This document shows, piece after piece, positions 53,634 through 61,263 of a stretch of 64,000 bases of DNA; positions within the stretch are counted from its first letter, which is position 1, and every line of letters starts with the position of its first letter. Source of the stretch: Thermoanaerobacteraceae bacterium. Its GTDB lineage: Bacteria > Bacillota > Thermoanaerobacteria > Thermoanaerobacterales > UBA4877. The translations under genes and the position numbers were made by a program. Under the pieces are notes generated by a model. The model was not told the origin of the DNA and made no database searches. It saw nothing but the letters and a program-made list of their open reading frames with translations. The stretch spans positions 1 through 64,000 of the forward strand of contig JASEJQ010000005.1 of the NCBI GenBank assembly GCA_030016635.1. The letters are read 5' to 3'.

Positions 53634-55283
53634 TTATTTATTGCTTTCAACCTTTAAATCCAATGGATTTGTGCTCTTACCTACAAACCTCACAACTAAG
53701 TACGTAACTACAGCACCCAAAATAAGTGAAAGCCAGACTGGAAAGCCAAAGCCTGCAGGTATATAGCCAAATATGCCTGCTATGACAGCCACCGTTATTG
53801 CATATGGCATCTGAGTAGTGACATGGTCCATATGGTCACATGCAGAAGCCATGGAAGAGAGTATGGTCGTATCTGAAATCGGTGAGCAGTGGTCTCCAAA
53901 TATTGCACCTGCCATAACTGAACCCAGTGTGGGAAGTAGTGGAGCGCCAAGGCCATGGGCCAAAGGCAGAGCAAGAGGCATCACAATAGCCATAGTTCCC
54001 CATGAGGTACCAGTAGCAAAAGATATCAGACATCCAGTTACAAAAACCAGCGAAGGAATAAAACCAGGATCTAAATTGCCTGATAGAGCACCTATAAGAA
54101 AATCGGCTGCCTTTACATCCTGAGTGACCGACCCCAGTGACCAGGCTAAGGTTAGTATTATGGCTGTAATCATCAAAGACTTAGTACCTTCAACAAAAGT
54201 GTCAAAGGCCTCGCCTATGGTAAATATTTTTTGAGATATACCCATTATCATAGAGACACCTGTAGCTACAACTGCTGCCCAGAGTAGAGCCACACTGGCA
54301 TCAGCATTTCCAAGGGCCTCACGTATATTGTCAGCTGTAAACGGCATTTCTGCTCCGCCACCGCTGTACCATAGCCCCCAAAGTCCAACTACAACTAAAA
54401 CTAAAATAGGAATAACTGCATTGGATATACGAGGTTTTACTTTATAATCATTTGTTTCTTCTATATCCATCATCGGTTTAGCATTATCAGAAATTACCTT
54501 CCCTGTGGTCCTTGCTCTGACCTCTGCTCTGTACATTGGACCGAAGTCCCGCATCAGGTAAGCCACCAAAAATACAAATAAAAGCATAAACAATCCGTAA
54601 AATCTGTATGGTATACTTGCGACAAATGTGGTATAGGCATTTGCCTCTATTCCTAATGATTGAAAACTGTCATTGATAAGACCAAGCTCATAACCTATCC
54701 ATGTGGAAATAAAAGCAATGTCCGCCACTGGAGCAGCTGTGGCATCCACAATAAAGGAAAGCTTTTCTCTCGAAACCTTCATCTTATCATTTAAAGGTCG
54801 CATAGTTGGTCCCACAATTAAAGAGTTAGCATAATCATCGAAAAATACCAGAATACCCGCAGCCCATGTAACTATCTGGGCACTGCTAACATTTCTGGCC
54901 AGCCTGCTCAATGCATCAGCTATAGCTTTCATGCCGCCCATCTTTTCTATAATAGCTACCATACCGCCTATGGTCAGTGTAAAGACTAGGATGCCTCCAT
55001 GCCATGGGTCTGCCACAGCACTTATCACGTACTTATCCAGCGAATGTAAGAAGCCCTGAAATGGATTCCAGTTGCTCATCATGGTAGCTCCTAAGAATAC
55101 ACCAAGAAAAAGCGACAGGACCACCTGCTTTGTTAAAAAAGCGAGCACAATTGCAACTAAAGGTGGTAAAAGGGACAATACCCCAAAATTAACGGTAGCA
55201 GCCTCCTCACCCTGTGCAAACACTGGTGTAGCTACTAAGACAAAAATAAGGACCGTGATTAATAAATACAGCTTTTTCTCCAA
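53634..55283 (-). CDS. nhaC: NhaC-family Na+/H+ antiporter
   Basis: A membrane antiporter of 549 aa with eleven to thirteen helices. The first segment (residues 5-24) looks like a cleavable or anchor signal. Family marks are IVGPTMRPLNDK, GTSWGTMAIVMPLALPLA and GAIFGDHCSPISDTTILSSMASACDHMDHVTTQMPYA. The start is TTG 55283 with GGAGGG 7 nt upstream; no ATG is suitably placed. The substrate could be Na+ or an organic anion coupled to Na+, since this family includes malate/lactate antiporters. Transcribed alone. Confidence 0.85.
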   Translation of the reverse strand: MEKKLYLLITVLIFVLVATPVFAQGEEAATVNFGVLSLLPPLVAIVLAFLTKQVVLSLFLGVFLGATMMSNWNPFQGFLHSLDKYVISAVADPWHGGILVFTLTIGGMVAIIEKMGGMKAIADALSRLARNVSSAQIVTWAAGILVFFDDYANSLIVGPTMRPLNDKMKVSREKLSFIVDATAAPVADIAFISTWIGYELGLINDSFQSLGIEANAYTTFVASIPYRFYGLFMLLFVFLVAYLMRDFGPMYRAEVRARTTGKVISDNAKPMMDIEETNDYKVKPRISNAVIPILVLVVVGLWGLWYSGGGAEMPFTADNIREALGNADASVALLWAAVVATGVSMIMGISQKIFTIGEAFDTFVEGTKSLMITAIILTLAWSLGSVTQDVKAADFLIGALSGNLDPGFIPSLVFVTGCLISFATGTSWGTMAIVMPLALPLAHGLGAPLLPTLGSVMAGAIFGDHCSPISDTTILSSMASACDHMDHVTTQMPYAITVAVIAGIFGYIPAGFGFPVWLSLILGAVVTYLVVRFVGKSTNPLDLKVESNK

Positions 55284-55384
55284 AACTTTCCCTCCTTTAA
55301 TCTTAATATAATAACATTCTAAGATAAATTCTACATGAAATGGTTAATTCCTCCTCATTGAACAAAATTTTAATATATTAAAAA

Positions 55385-55406
55385 CCCTCCAGCATTTGAT
55401 GGAGGG
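55385..55406. terminator. Terminator after rplY
   Basis: CCCTCCA (55385-55391) pairs with TGGAGGG (55400-55406). On the minus strand TTTTTAATAT follows, and CTTTTTT follows on plus. It ends rplY. Confidence 0.85.
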
Positions 55407-55412
55407 CTTTTT

Positions 55413-55994
55413 TCAAGCTTCATTCTGTTCTTCTTCTGACACCTCGGAGGCTCTGGTATATATAACACTTAGTATAACCTCATCAGGGTCTTCCTTTGTT
55501 TCAATTCCTTCAGGCAATCTAATATCTCTTACAAAAAGCGTATCGCCTATCTTCAGGTTGGAAACATCTACATTTATTTCTTCAGGAAGATTTTGTGGGT
55601 AACCAACCAATAAAAGCTCTCTCAGTTGATGCTGTATTATTCCCCCTTTGCTCTCCACAAGACCCTCACCTGTTACTACTATAGGAACATCCTTTTCAAT
55701 CTTTTCATTAAATGAGACCTGTTGAAAATCCATATGCAAGATCTCTCCTGATACCGGGTCCCTCTGTATTTCCTTTATAATCGCAGAAAATGTAGAACCA
55801 TTAATTATCAGGTTGCATATTGAGCTTCCACCATGGCGCGCCAGTATGTTGGTAGCATCTTTCTCGCTTACACAGATTGGCGTACTGCTAACATTTTTGC
55901 CGTATAGTACAGCAGGTATTTTTCCTTCCCTTCTGAGGTTTAAATTGTAATTCTTTCCCGGTTTCCTGGTATAGGCATTAATATCAACCGCCAT
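55413..55994 (-). CDS. rplY: Ribosomal protein L25/general stress protein Ctc
   Basis: A 193-aa two-domain L25/TL5/Ctc protein binding 5S rRNA. The N-terminal L25 domain (about residues 1-90, RKPGKNYNLNLRREGKIPAVLYGK) and C-terminal beta domain (about 95-185, VPIVVTGEGLVESKGGIIQHQLRELLLVGYP) are complete. A short acidic tail ends the protein. GGGAGG precedes the ATG. It is monocistronic, as is usual for a stress-linked ctc gene, though no SigB-type promoter was seen. Confidence 0.93.
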   Translation of the reverse strand: MAVDINAYTRKPGKNYNLNLRREGKIPAVLYGKNVSSTPICVSEKDATNILARHGGSSICNLIINGSTFSAIIKEIQRDPVSGEILHMDFQQVSFNEKIEKDVPIVVTGEGLVESKGGIIQHQLRELLLVGYPQNLPEEINVDVSNLKIGDTLFVRDIRLPEGIETKEDPDEVILSVIYTRASEVSEEEQNEA

Positions 55995-56198
55995 ATGTAT
56001 CCCTCCCTTGTTTTTCTTTTATATATAATTATAACACTTTATCTATTATTTCTACAAATAATATTCTGTAACAATAATTTTTAAATTATAGCTCCATTAA
56101 AATTTTTTAATAAAAAATTTCTAATTTTTTCAGAAGGATTTTTTATATCTATATCGAATAATAATTAATCAAATGTGTATATACCTTAATCAGTTCAC

Positions 56199-56293
56199 GT
56201 GGAAGGATACCTAGGGTTCCGGCATGTATTGCGTCTGTGACCGAGCGGTATCATAATACACCGTAGGTACAAAAGACCATCGGCAAGTTCCAC
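56199..56293 (+). promoter_or_regulatory. ykkC-family riboswitch aptamer, probably ppGpp-responsive (subtype 2a)
   Basis: The outer helix is GTGGAA (56199-56204) with TTCCAC (56288-56293). Inside lie the hallmark CTAGGGTTCCG, then GACCGAGCG, ACCGTAGG and AAAAGACCATCGG, all ykkC-class features. Guanidine-I, PRPP and ppGpp subtypes share this fold. The ppGpp subtype is known to control branched-chain amino-acid synthesis and transport genes, and the next gene is livK. The 3' strand of the outer helix also forms the 5' arm of the terminator, so ligand binding should switch expression ON. The region 55995-56198 upstream is AT-rich and presumably holds the promoter. Confidence 0.8.
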
Positions 56294-56315
56294 TCATAGT
56301 GGGGCTTGTTTTTTT
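56284..56315 (+). terminator. Riboswitch-controlled intrinsic terminator before livK
   Basis: CAAGTTCCAC (56284-56293) pairs with GTGGGGCTTG (56299-56308), including two G-U pairs, around a TCATA loop. Seven T residues follow. It shares 56288-56293 with the aptamer's closing helix, so the two are mutually exclusive. Confidence 0.85.
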
Positions 56316-56407
56316 ATACTTTAAAGGGGGTGATTGCCAAAATCGACATTTATATTATTAAAGTGCTTTTACTTAATATTAAATCAAAAAAAATTGGGGG
56401 AATAAGA

Positions 56408-57583
56408 ATGGGTAAAAGATTTTATCTTGCTCTGGCAATGGTTTTGGTAGTCGCCTTGCTCGTGAGTGCATGCGGAGGCAGTCAAACTCAGCAGAGTTCG
56501 CAGCCGGCGCAACAGAACAGCAGTAGTCAGAAATCAGAAAGTAAAGGACCTTTAAAGCTTGGTATGGTAGGCCCGTTGACAGGCAATACAGCCACGTACG
56601 GTACCAGCGTAAAAAATGGTGTTGAGATAGCAGTAGATGAGTTTAACGCCAATGGCGGATATAACGGTCAGACAGTAGAACTTGTTGCAGAGGACAGCCG
56701 TGGTGATCAGACAGAAGCCAGCAACGCAACAAGGAAGCTCATAGAACAGGATAAGGTGTTTGCCATTGTTGGTGCGGTTTTAAGCAGTGAGACACTAACT
56801 GCGGCACCAACAGCCAATGATGCCGGTATACCAATGATAAGCCCTTCAGCTACAGCTCCAGGGGTACCAGAGGTAGGACCATATATTTTCAGAAACTGTA
56901 TTGCAGATAATGTCCAGGCAGCTCAGATGGCTGAATATGCGGCTAAAGAGCTTGGTTTAAAGAAATTTGCAGTTATGTATACAAACAATGACTACGGCCT
57001 GGCCCTTAAGAACGCCTTTACAAATACAGCTCAAAACCTGGGTGAGGTAGTGGGTGTAGAAGCATATATGGATGGTGACAACGACTTCAGGGCCCAGCTT
57101 TCAAAACTGAAGCAGCAAAACCCCGATGCCCTCTATATAGGTGGCTACTATACAGAGGCAGCCAAGATAGCACAGCAGGCAAAGCAGCAGGGACTTGACA
57201 AGGTTGTAATACTGGGTGGTGACGGTTTCTATTCACCACAACTTGTTGAGCTGGGTGGAGATGCGGTAGAAGGTGCTGTATTTACCGCAGGGTTCTTCTC
57301 TGGTGACACTGCAGATCCTGTGCAGAGATTCGTGTCAGCTTACAAGGCCAAGTTCAATGCTGAACCTGATATGTTTGCAGCTCAGGCCTATGATGCTGCA
57401 AATATAGTATTAACCGCTTTAAAGGCAGCTGGTCCTGATTCAAAGGCTATTATGGAAAAAATGGCTGCTACCAAGGATTTCCCTGGCATCACCGGTACCA
57501 CATCCTTTGATGAGCAGGGCGATGCTGTAAAACAGGTATTAATCCTGAAGGTTGAAAACGGCAAATTCAATAAGTTGAGATAA
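56408..57583 (+). CDS. livK: Branched-chain amino-acid ABC transporter binding lipoprotein
   Basis: A 391-aa LivK/LivJ-type periplasmic-binding-fold protein tethered as a lipoprotein: signal with lipobox VSAC and Cys22, then a Gln/Ser-rich linker and two lobes (LKLGMVGPLTGNTATYGTSVKNGVEIAVDEFN, IPMISPSATAP). GGGGGA is 7 nt before ATG 56408. The frame is open back to 56306, but that would begin inside the riboswitch terminator, so it is rejected. Expression is probably controlled by the upstream aptamer. Confidence 0.94.
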   Translation: MGKRFYLALAMVLVVALLVSACGGSQTQQSSQPAQQNSSSQKSESKGPLKLGMVGPLTGNTATYGTSVKNGVEIAVDEFNANGGYNGQTVELVAEDSRGDQTEASNATRKLIEQDKVFAIVGAVLSSETLTAAPTANDAGIPMISPSATAPGVPEVGPYIFRNCIADNVQAAQMAEYAAKELGLKKFAVMYTNNDYGLALKNAFTNTAQNLGEVVGVEAYMDGDNDFRAQLSKLKQQNPDALYIGGYYTEAAKIAQQAKQQGLDKVVILGGDGFYSPQLVELGGDAVEGAVFTAGFFSGDTADPVQRFVSAYKAKFNAEPDMFAAQAYDAANIVLTALKAAGPDSKAIMEKMAATKDFPGITGTTSFDEQGDAVKQVLILKVENGKFNKLR

Positions 57584-57596
57584 AATATATGATTTA

Positions 57597-57628
57597 TTAT
57601 GGACAGGGGCATCCATCTCTGTCCATAA
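57597..57628 (+). terminator. Hairpin after livK
   Basis: A 10-bp stem, TTATGGACAG (57597-57606) with CTGTCCATAA (57619-57628), is followed by AATCATTTTT. It may be a partial terminator giving more binding protein than permease, a common arrangement in ABC operons. Confidence 0.7.
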
Positions 57629-57664
57629 AATCATTTTTGAACCCGCTGTAAAAGTTTATTACAT

Positions 57665-57868
57665 GTATGACAATAACATCCCGGCCCCTGAGCGCTCGTC
57701 TTGATACTCTAAAATTCGTGTCTTCATTCCGCCGGGTACGCCTCCATTCGGCGTCCTTGCCTTAAGGTCGGCCTCTTAAGTCCATGCCAGATGTTCCGGC
57801 TGCATTTGCCACTCATTAAGAGCATCATGGACTCACTATAAGGATGCTCTGGATGTTATATGCCATAC
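57665..57868 (+). repeat. Structured intergenic repeat, full copy F
   Basis: A 204-bp element between livK and livH. The left end GTATGACAATAACATCC pairs with the right end GGATGTTATATGCCATAC. These arms differ from those of copies D and G but remain complementary. The second stem GATACTCT/AGAGCATC and the core ACGCC/GGCGT hairpin are present. It occupies most of the 328-bp gap, and nothing else was seen there. Confidence 0.9.
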
Positions 57869-57911
57869 TTAGTAATTTATTTCAGTTAAACCATTTTTAA
57901 GAGGTGATTTA

Positions 57912-58781
57912 ATGTTCTTCGATCAGTTGATAAACAGCCTTACACTGGGCAGCACCTATGCCCTGATAGCACTGGGATATACCATGGTATATGGGATACT
58001 TCAATTGATAAATTTTGCTCATGGTGAGATATACATGACAGGGGCGTTTATAGGACTTATCATGGTGAGTTATTTTCATCTTCCCTTTTATATAGCATTC
58101 ATCATAGCCATGGCTGGCTCTGCTGCTTTAGGGGTATGCGTGGAAAAGATAGCCTATAAGCCGCTCAGGGAATCTCCCCGGCTTACCCTGCTTATAAGTG
58201 CCATAGGCATGTCAATATTCTTGCAAAACTCAGCACTTATTATAGCCGGTCCTGCGGCCAGGCCGTTTTCCAAGAATATAGACTACAGCAGCTTTACCAT
58301 AGGCAGCATACACATATCTATGCTGCAAATAACCATAATAGCTGTCTCTATACTTATGATGCTTGGCCTTCATTTTCTCATAATGAGGACAAAGATAGGC
58401 AAGGCCATGAGAGCCACATCCTATGACCAATCTGCAGCTAAACTCATGGGAATAGACATAGATAATGTTATCTCGGCTACCTTTGCACTTGGGTCTGCCC
58501 TTGGTGCAGCCGCTGGTGTATTGATAGGTCTCTATTTCAACTCTGTAGACCCAATGATGGGTGCCATGCCGGGCCTGAAGGGTTTTATAGCAGCTGTGGT
58601 AGGCGGTATAGGCAATATACCCGGCGCTGTACTGGGCGGTCTTCTCCTTGGTGGCGCAGAGGTATTTGGCACCATATATCTATCATCATATAAAGATGCT
58701 ATTGCATTTACCCTCCTGATTGTAATACTGCTTTTAAAGCCTTCCGGTCTGATGGGCAGTACAGTCAGAGAAAAGGTATAG
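57912..58781 (+). CDS. livH: Branched-chain amino-acid ABC permease LivH
   Basis: A membrane permease of 289 aa with about eight helices. The family opening is LINSLTLGSTYALIALGYTMVYGILQLINFAHGEIYM. The cytoplasmic coupling loop RTKIGKAMRATSYDQSAAKLMGID and the later GLKGFIAAVVGGIGNIPGAVLGGLLLG are clear. GAGGTGA precedes the ATG. livM follows after 13 nt. Confidence 0.95.
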   Translation: MFFDQLINSLTLGSTYALIALGYTMVYGILQLINFAHGEIYMTGAFIGLIMVSYFHLPFYIAFIIAMAGSAALGVCVEKIAYKPLRESPRLTLLISAIGMSIFLQNSALIIAGPAARPFSKNIDYSSFTIGSIHISMLQITIIAVSILMMLGLHFLIMRTKIGKAMRATSYDQSAAKLMGIDIDNVISATFALGSALGAAAGVLIGLYFNSVDPMMGAMPGLKGFIAAVVGGIGNIPGAVLGGLLLGGAEVFGTIYLSSYKDAIAFTLLIVILLLKPSGLMGSTVREKV

Positions 58782-58794
58782 GAGGGGCTGAGTA

Positions 58795-59691
58795 ATGAGT
58801 GGTTATTATTCACAGATTATTATTATAACGGGCATAAATATACTGCTGGCCATGGGGTTAAACCTGATAACCGGATATACAGGCCAGCTTTCTTTGGGTC
58901 ATGCCACATTTATGGGCATAGGTGCCTATACCTCATCCCTTTTGACAAAGGCCGGACTTCCATTTTATATCTCCCTCTTAGCAGGAGTTCTTATTGCATC
59001 CCTCTTTGGCCTGGCCATAGGCATGCCTACCCTAAGGCTCAGAGGCGACTACCTTGCCATTGCCACTCTTGGGTTCGGTGAAATAGTAAGGACTTTCTTA
59101 AACAACCTGAGTATAACCGGTGGACCCAATGGTATAAGGGCCATACCATTAAAGACAGACCTTACAACTGTTATCATACTCACAGCGGTATGTTTTTATC
59201 TTTTATACAGGCTCCAATCATCAAGGCTTGGAAAGGTGATGAGGGCAATAGGCCAGGATGAGATTGCCTCTGAGGCTACCGGCGTAAACTCCTCCTATTA
59301 TAAAATCATGGCATTCGTAATAGGAGCTGGCCTGGCAGGTATGGCAGGAGGCCTCTATGCCCATTATTTCAGGTATATAAACCCTGCGAACTTTACATTT
59401 AATAAGTCTATAGAAATACTTTGTATGGTCGTATTAGGAGGTCTGGGTAACCCATTCGGGCCGGTTGTGGGCGGAGTAATCATCAGTATCCTTCCCGAGG
59501 CTTTGAGGAACATATCTCCCGTGGTTTCTCAATACAGGATGGTACTCTATGGGGTGATATTGATTGTGATGATGATAATAAGGCCGCAAGGCATACTTGG
59601 CGGGAACGGCTTATTCATCAACGCAAATCGTAAAGGAAATTTTAAAATCTTCAGATCGGTCAAGGGAGCTGTCAAAAATGCGGATTCTTAA
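58795..59691 (+). CDS. livM: Branched-chain amino-acid ABC permease LivM
   Basis: The second permease, 298 aa and multi-pass: GLNLITGYTGQLSLGHATFMGIGAYTSSLL, PTLRLRGDYLAIATLGFGEIVR, the coupling loop SSRLGKVMRAIGQDEIASEATGVN, and GGLGNPFGPVVGGVII. It is slightly short at the N-terminus against many LivM proteins, which have extra helices, but the core is complete. GGAGG precedes the ATG. The 3' end overlaps livG by 14 nt. Confidence 0.95.
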   Translation: MSGYYSQIIIITGINILLAMGLNLITGYTGQLSLGHATFMGIGAYTSSLLTKAGLPFYISLLAGVLIASLFGLAIGMPTLRLRGDYLAIATLGFGEIVRTFLNNLSITGGPNGIRAIPLKTDLTTVIILTAVCFYLLYRLQSSRLGKVMRAIGQDEIASEATGVNSSYYKIMAFVIGAGLAGMAGGLYAHYFRYINPANFTFNKSIEILCMVVLGGLGNPFGPVVGGVIISILPEALRNISPVVSQYRMVLYGVILIVMMIIRPQGILGGNGLFINANRKGNFKIFRSVKGAVKNADS

Positions 59692-60430
59692 AGGAAGTAA
59701 ATTAACCATGAAATTTGGTGGGCTTAAGGCGGTAAACAGTGTTGACTTCCACCTGGACAATGGCGAAATATTAAGCCTCATAGGCCCCAATGGTGCCGGC
59801 AAGACTACCCTCTTTAATCTCTTAACCGGCATCTATACTCCTACTGAAGGAAATATCTATATGGACGAAAAGGATATAACCGGCTCAAAACCTTATAGTA
59901 TTGCCTCCATGGGCATCACCAGGACATTTCAGAATATCAGGCTGTTTTCAGATATGAGCGTGGAAGATAATATAATGATGGGGCTTCACAGCAGGATAGG
60001 CGCGCCGTTTTTGGGGAGTATTATACCTACCCCATCCTCCATTAAGGCAAACCGATTCGCAAAGGAAAGGTTGGACTGGGTTTTAAACTATCTTGGACTA
60101 TACAGCCTGCGGAAAGAAAAGGCAAAAAACCTTCCCTATGGCCTTCAGAGGAGGCTGGAAATAGGGCGAGCTATAGCCCCAGAGCCAGAGGTACTCCTCC
60201 TGGATGAGCCTGCTGCTGGTATGAACCCCCAGGAAACCAATGAACTCATGGGACTTATCCATGACCTGAGAAATAAAGGCATTACAATCCTGCTGATTGA
60301 GCATGACATGAAGCTGGTCATGGGTATATCCGATAGGGTCATGGTATTGAATTATGGTGAAAAGATTGCTGATGGGAAACCGGAAGAGGTAAAGCAAAAT
60401 CCGGAGGTAATAAAGGCTTACCTGGGCTAA
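59678..60430 (+). CDS. livG: Branched-chain amino-acid ABC ATPase LivG
   Basis: An ATPase of 250 aa with Walker A GPNGAGKTTLFNLLTG, the LivG-type insert (TGSKPYSIASMGITRTFQNIRLFSDMSVEDNIMMGLH), signature LPYGLQRRLEIGRAIAPEP and Walker B VLLLDEPAAGMNPQE. GGGAG is spaced for ATG 59678; the 27-codon-longer frame would lie deep in livM. The partner ATPase gene livF, which normally follows, is absent here. A repeat element and an unrelated gene come next. Confidence 0.94.
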   Translation: MRILKGSKLTMKFGGLKAVNSVDFHLDNGEILSLIGPNGAGKTTLFNLLTGIYTPTEGNIYMDEKDITGSKPYSIASMGITRTFQNIRLFSDMSVEDNIMMGLHSRIGAPFLGSIIPTPSSIKANRFAKERLDWVLNYLGLYSLRKEKAKNLPYGLQRRLEIGRAIAPEPEVLLLDEPAAGMNPQETNELMGLIHDLRNKGITILLIEHDMKLVMGISDRVMVLNYGEKIADGKPEEVKQNPEVIKAYLG

Positions 60431-60460
60431 AATTAATTTGGATTTAAGAAGTCTTTATTA

Positions 60461-60668
60461 GCATGCAAGCAGCATCCATGTGCCTGATCGCTCGTCCTGA
60501 TACTCTAATATTTGCCACTGCATTTCGCAGGGTACGCCTCCATTCGGCGTCACAAGCCTTAAGATCGGCTCATCTGGCGTCCTTGCCAGATGCCCCTGCT
60601 CCACTTGTTGCAAATCCAAGAGTATCATGGACTCTCTTTAAGGCCACATTTGATGCTGCATGTCATGC
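60461..60668 (+). repeat. Structured intergenic repeat, full copy G
   Basis: A 208-bp element in the 344-bp gap after livG. Ends: GCATG..AGCAGCATC at left, GATGCTGCATGTCATGC at right. The second stem GATACTCT/AGAGTATC is perfect, ATTTGC pairs with GCAAAT, and the core carries ACGCC/GGCGT and CATCTGGC/GCCAGATG hairpins. No gene lies in this gap. Confidence 0.92.
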
Positions 60669-60774
60669 TCTAAAGTCTAAATTTGTTAAAAACATATTCA
60701 TCTCGTAATATATTTTCGTTACTCTAAGAAGGATTTTATCAATTTTTGTCAAAATATATAACGAGGTGAATTTC

Positions 60775-61263
60775 ATGATAAAGGTCGGAATAATAACAAT
60801 AAGCGATAAGGGTTCAAAGGGTGAAAGGGTGGACGAGAGCGGCCCTGCTATAAGGGAAATGGTTTCATCCATTAGCGGGGAGGTCTTAGACTATATAATA
60901 GTACCGGATGAGGTAGATAGGATACAGGCTGAGATAATACGTATGGTGGATGGGAAGCATCTGGACCTGGTACTTACAACCGGTGGGACCGGCCTTTCCC
61001 CAAGGGATGTCACACCGGAGGCCACAAGGGGTGTGATAGAAAAAGAGATACCCGGCCTTACTGAAGCCATGAGGATGAAGACCATGGAGAAGGCACCCAC
61101 TGCAATCCTGTCGAGGGCTGTGGCTGGGACGAGGAATGGGTCTATTATTGTAAACCTGCCTGGAAGTGTAAGGGCTGTAAGAGAAAATCTTGAAATTATA
61201 TTGCCTGTACTTCCTCACGGTTTAGAAATACTGCAGGGCAGGATGGGAGACCATACAAAATGA
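60775..61263 (+). CDS. MogA/MoaB-family molybdenum cofactor protein
   Basis: A 162-aa MoCF-fold protein with VGIITISDKGSKGERVDESGP, LVLTTGGTGLSPRDVTPEATR and a NLPGSVRAVRENLEIILPVLPHGLEIL ending. In molybdopterin synthesis this fold adenylylates molybdopterin. GAGGTGA is 5 nt before ATG 60775, so GTG 60766 is not used. No other cofactor gene is near. Its stop overlaps the start of an FtsA-like gene (ATGA), so the two are translationally coupled. Confidence 0.9.
   Translation: MIKVGIITISDKGSKGERVDESGPAIREMVSSISGEVLDYIIVPDEVDRIQAEIIRMVDGKHLDLVLTTGGTGLSPRDVTPEATRGVIEKEIPGLTEAMRMKTMEKAPTAILSRAVAGTRNGSIIVNLPGSVRAVRENLEIILPVLPHGLEILQGRMGDHTK

Noticed and set aside
56306-56407. An earlier start for livK at 56306.
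   Set aside because: It would begin in the riboswitch terminator stem and put 34 residues ahead of a clear lipoprotein signal. ATG 56408 has GGGGGA at normal spacing.
59597-59677. An upstream start for livG inside livM.
   Set aside because: No ribosome binding site at that start, and LivG proteins begin at the MRILKGSKLTMKFGG region chosen.
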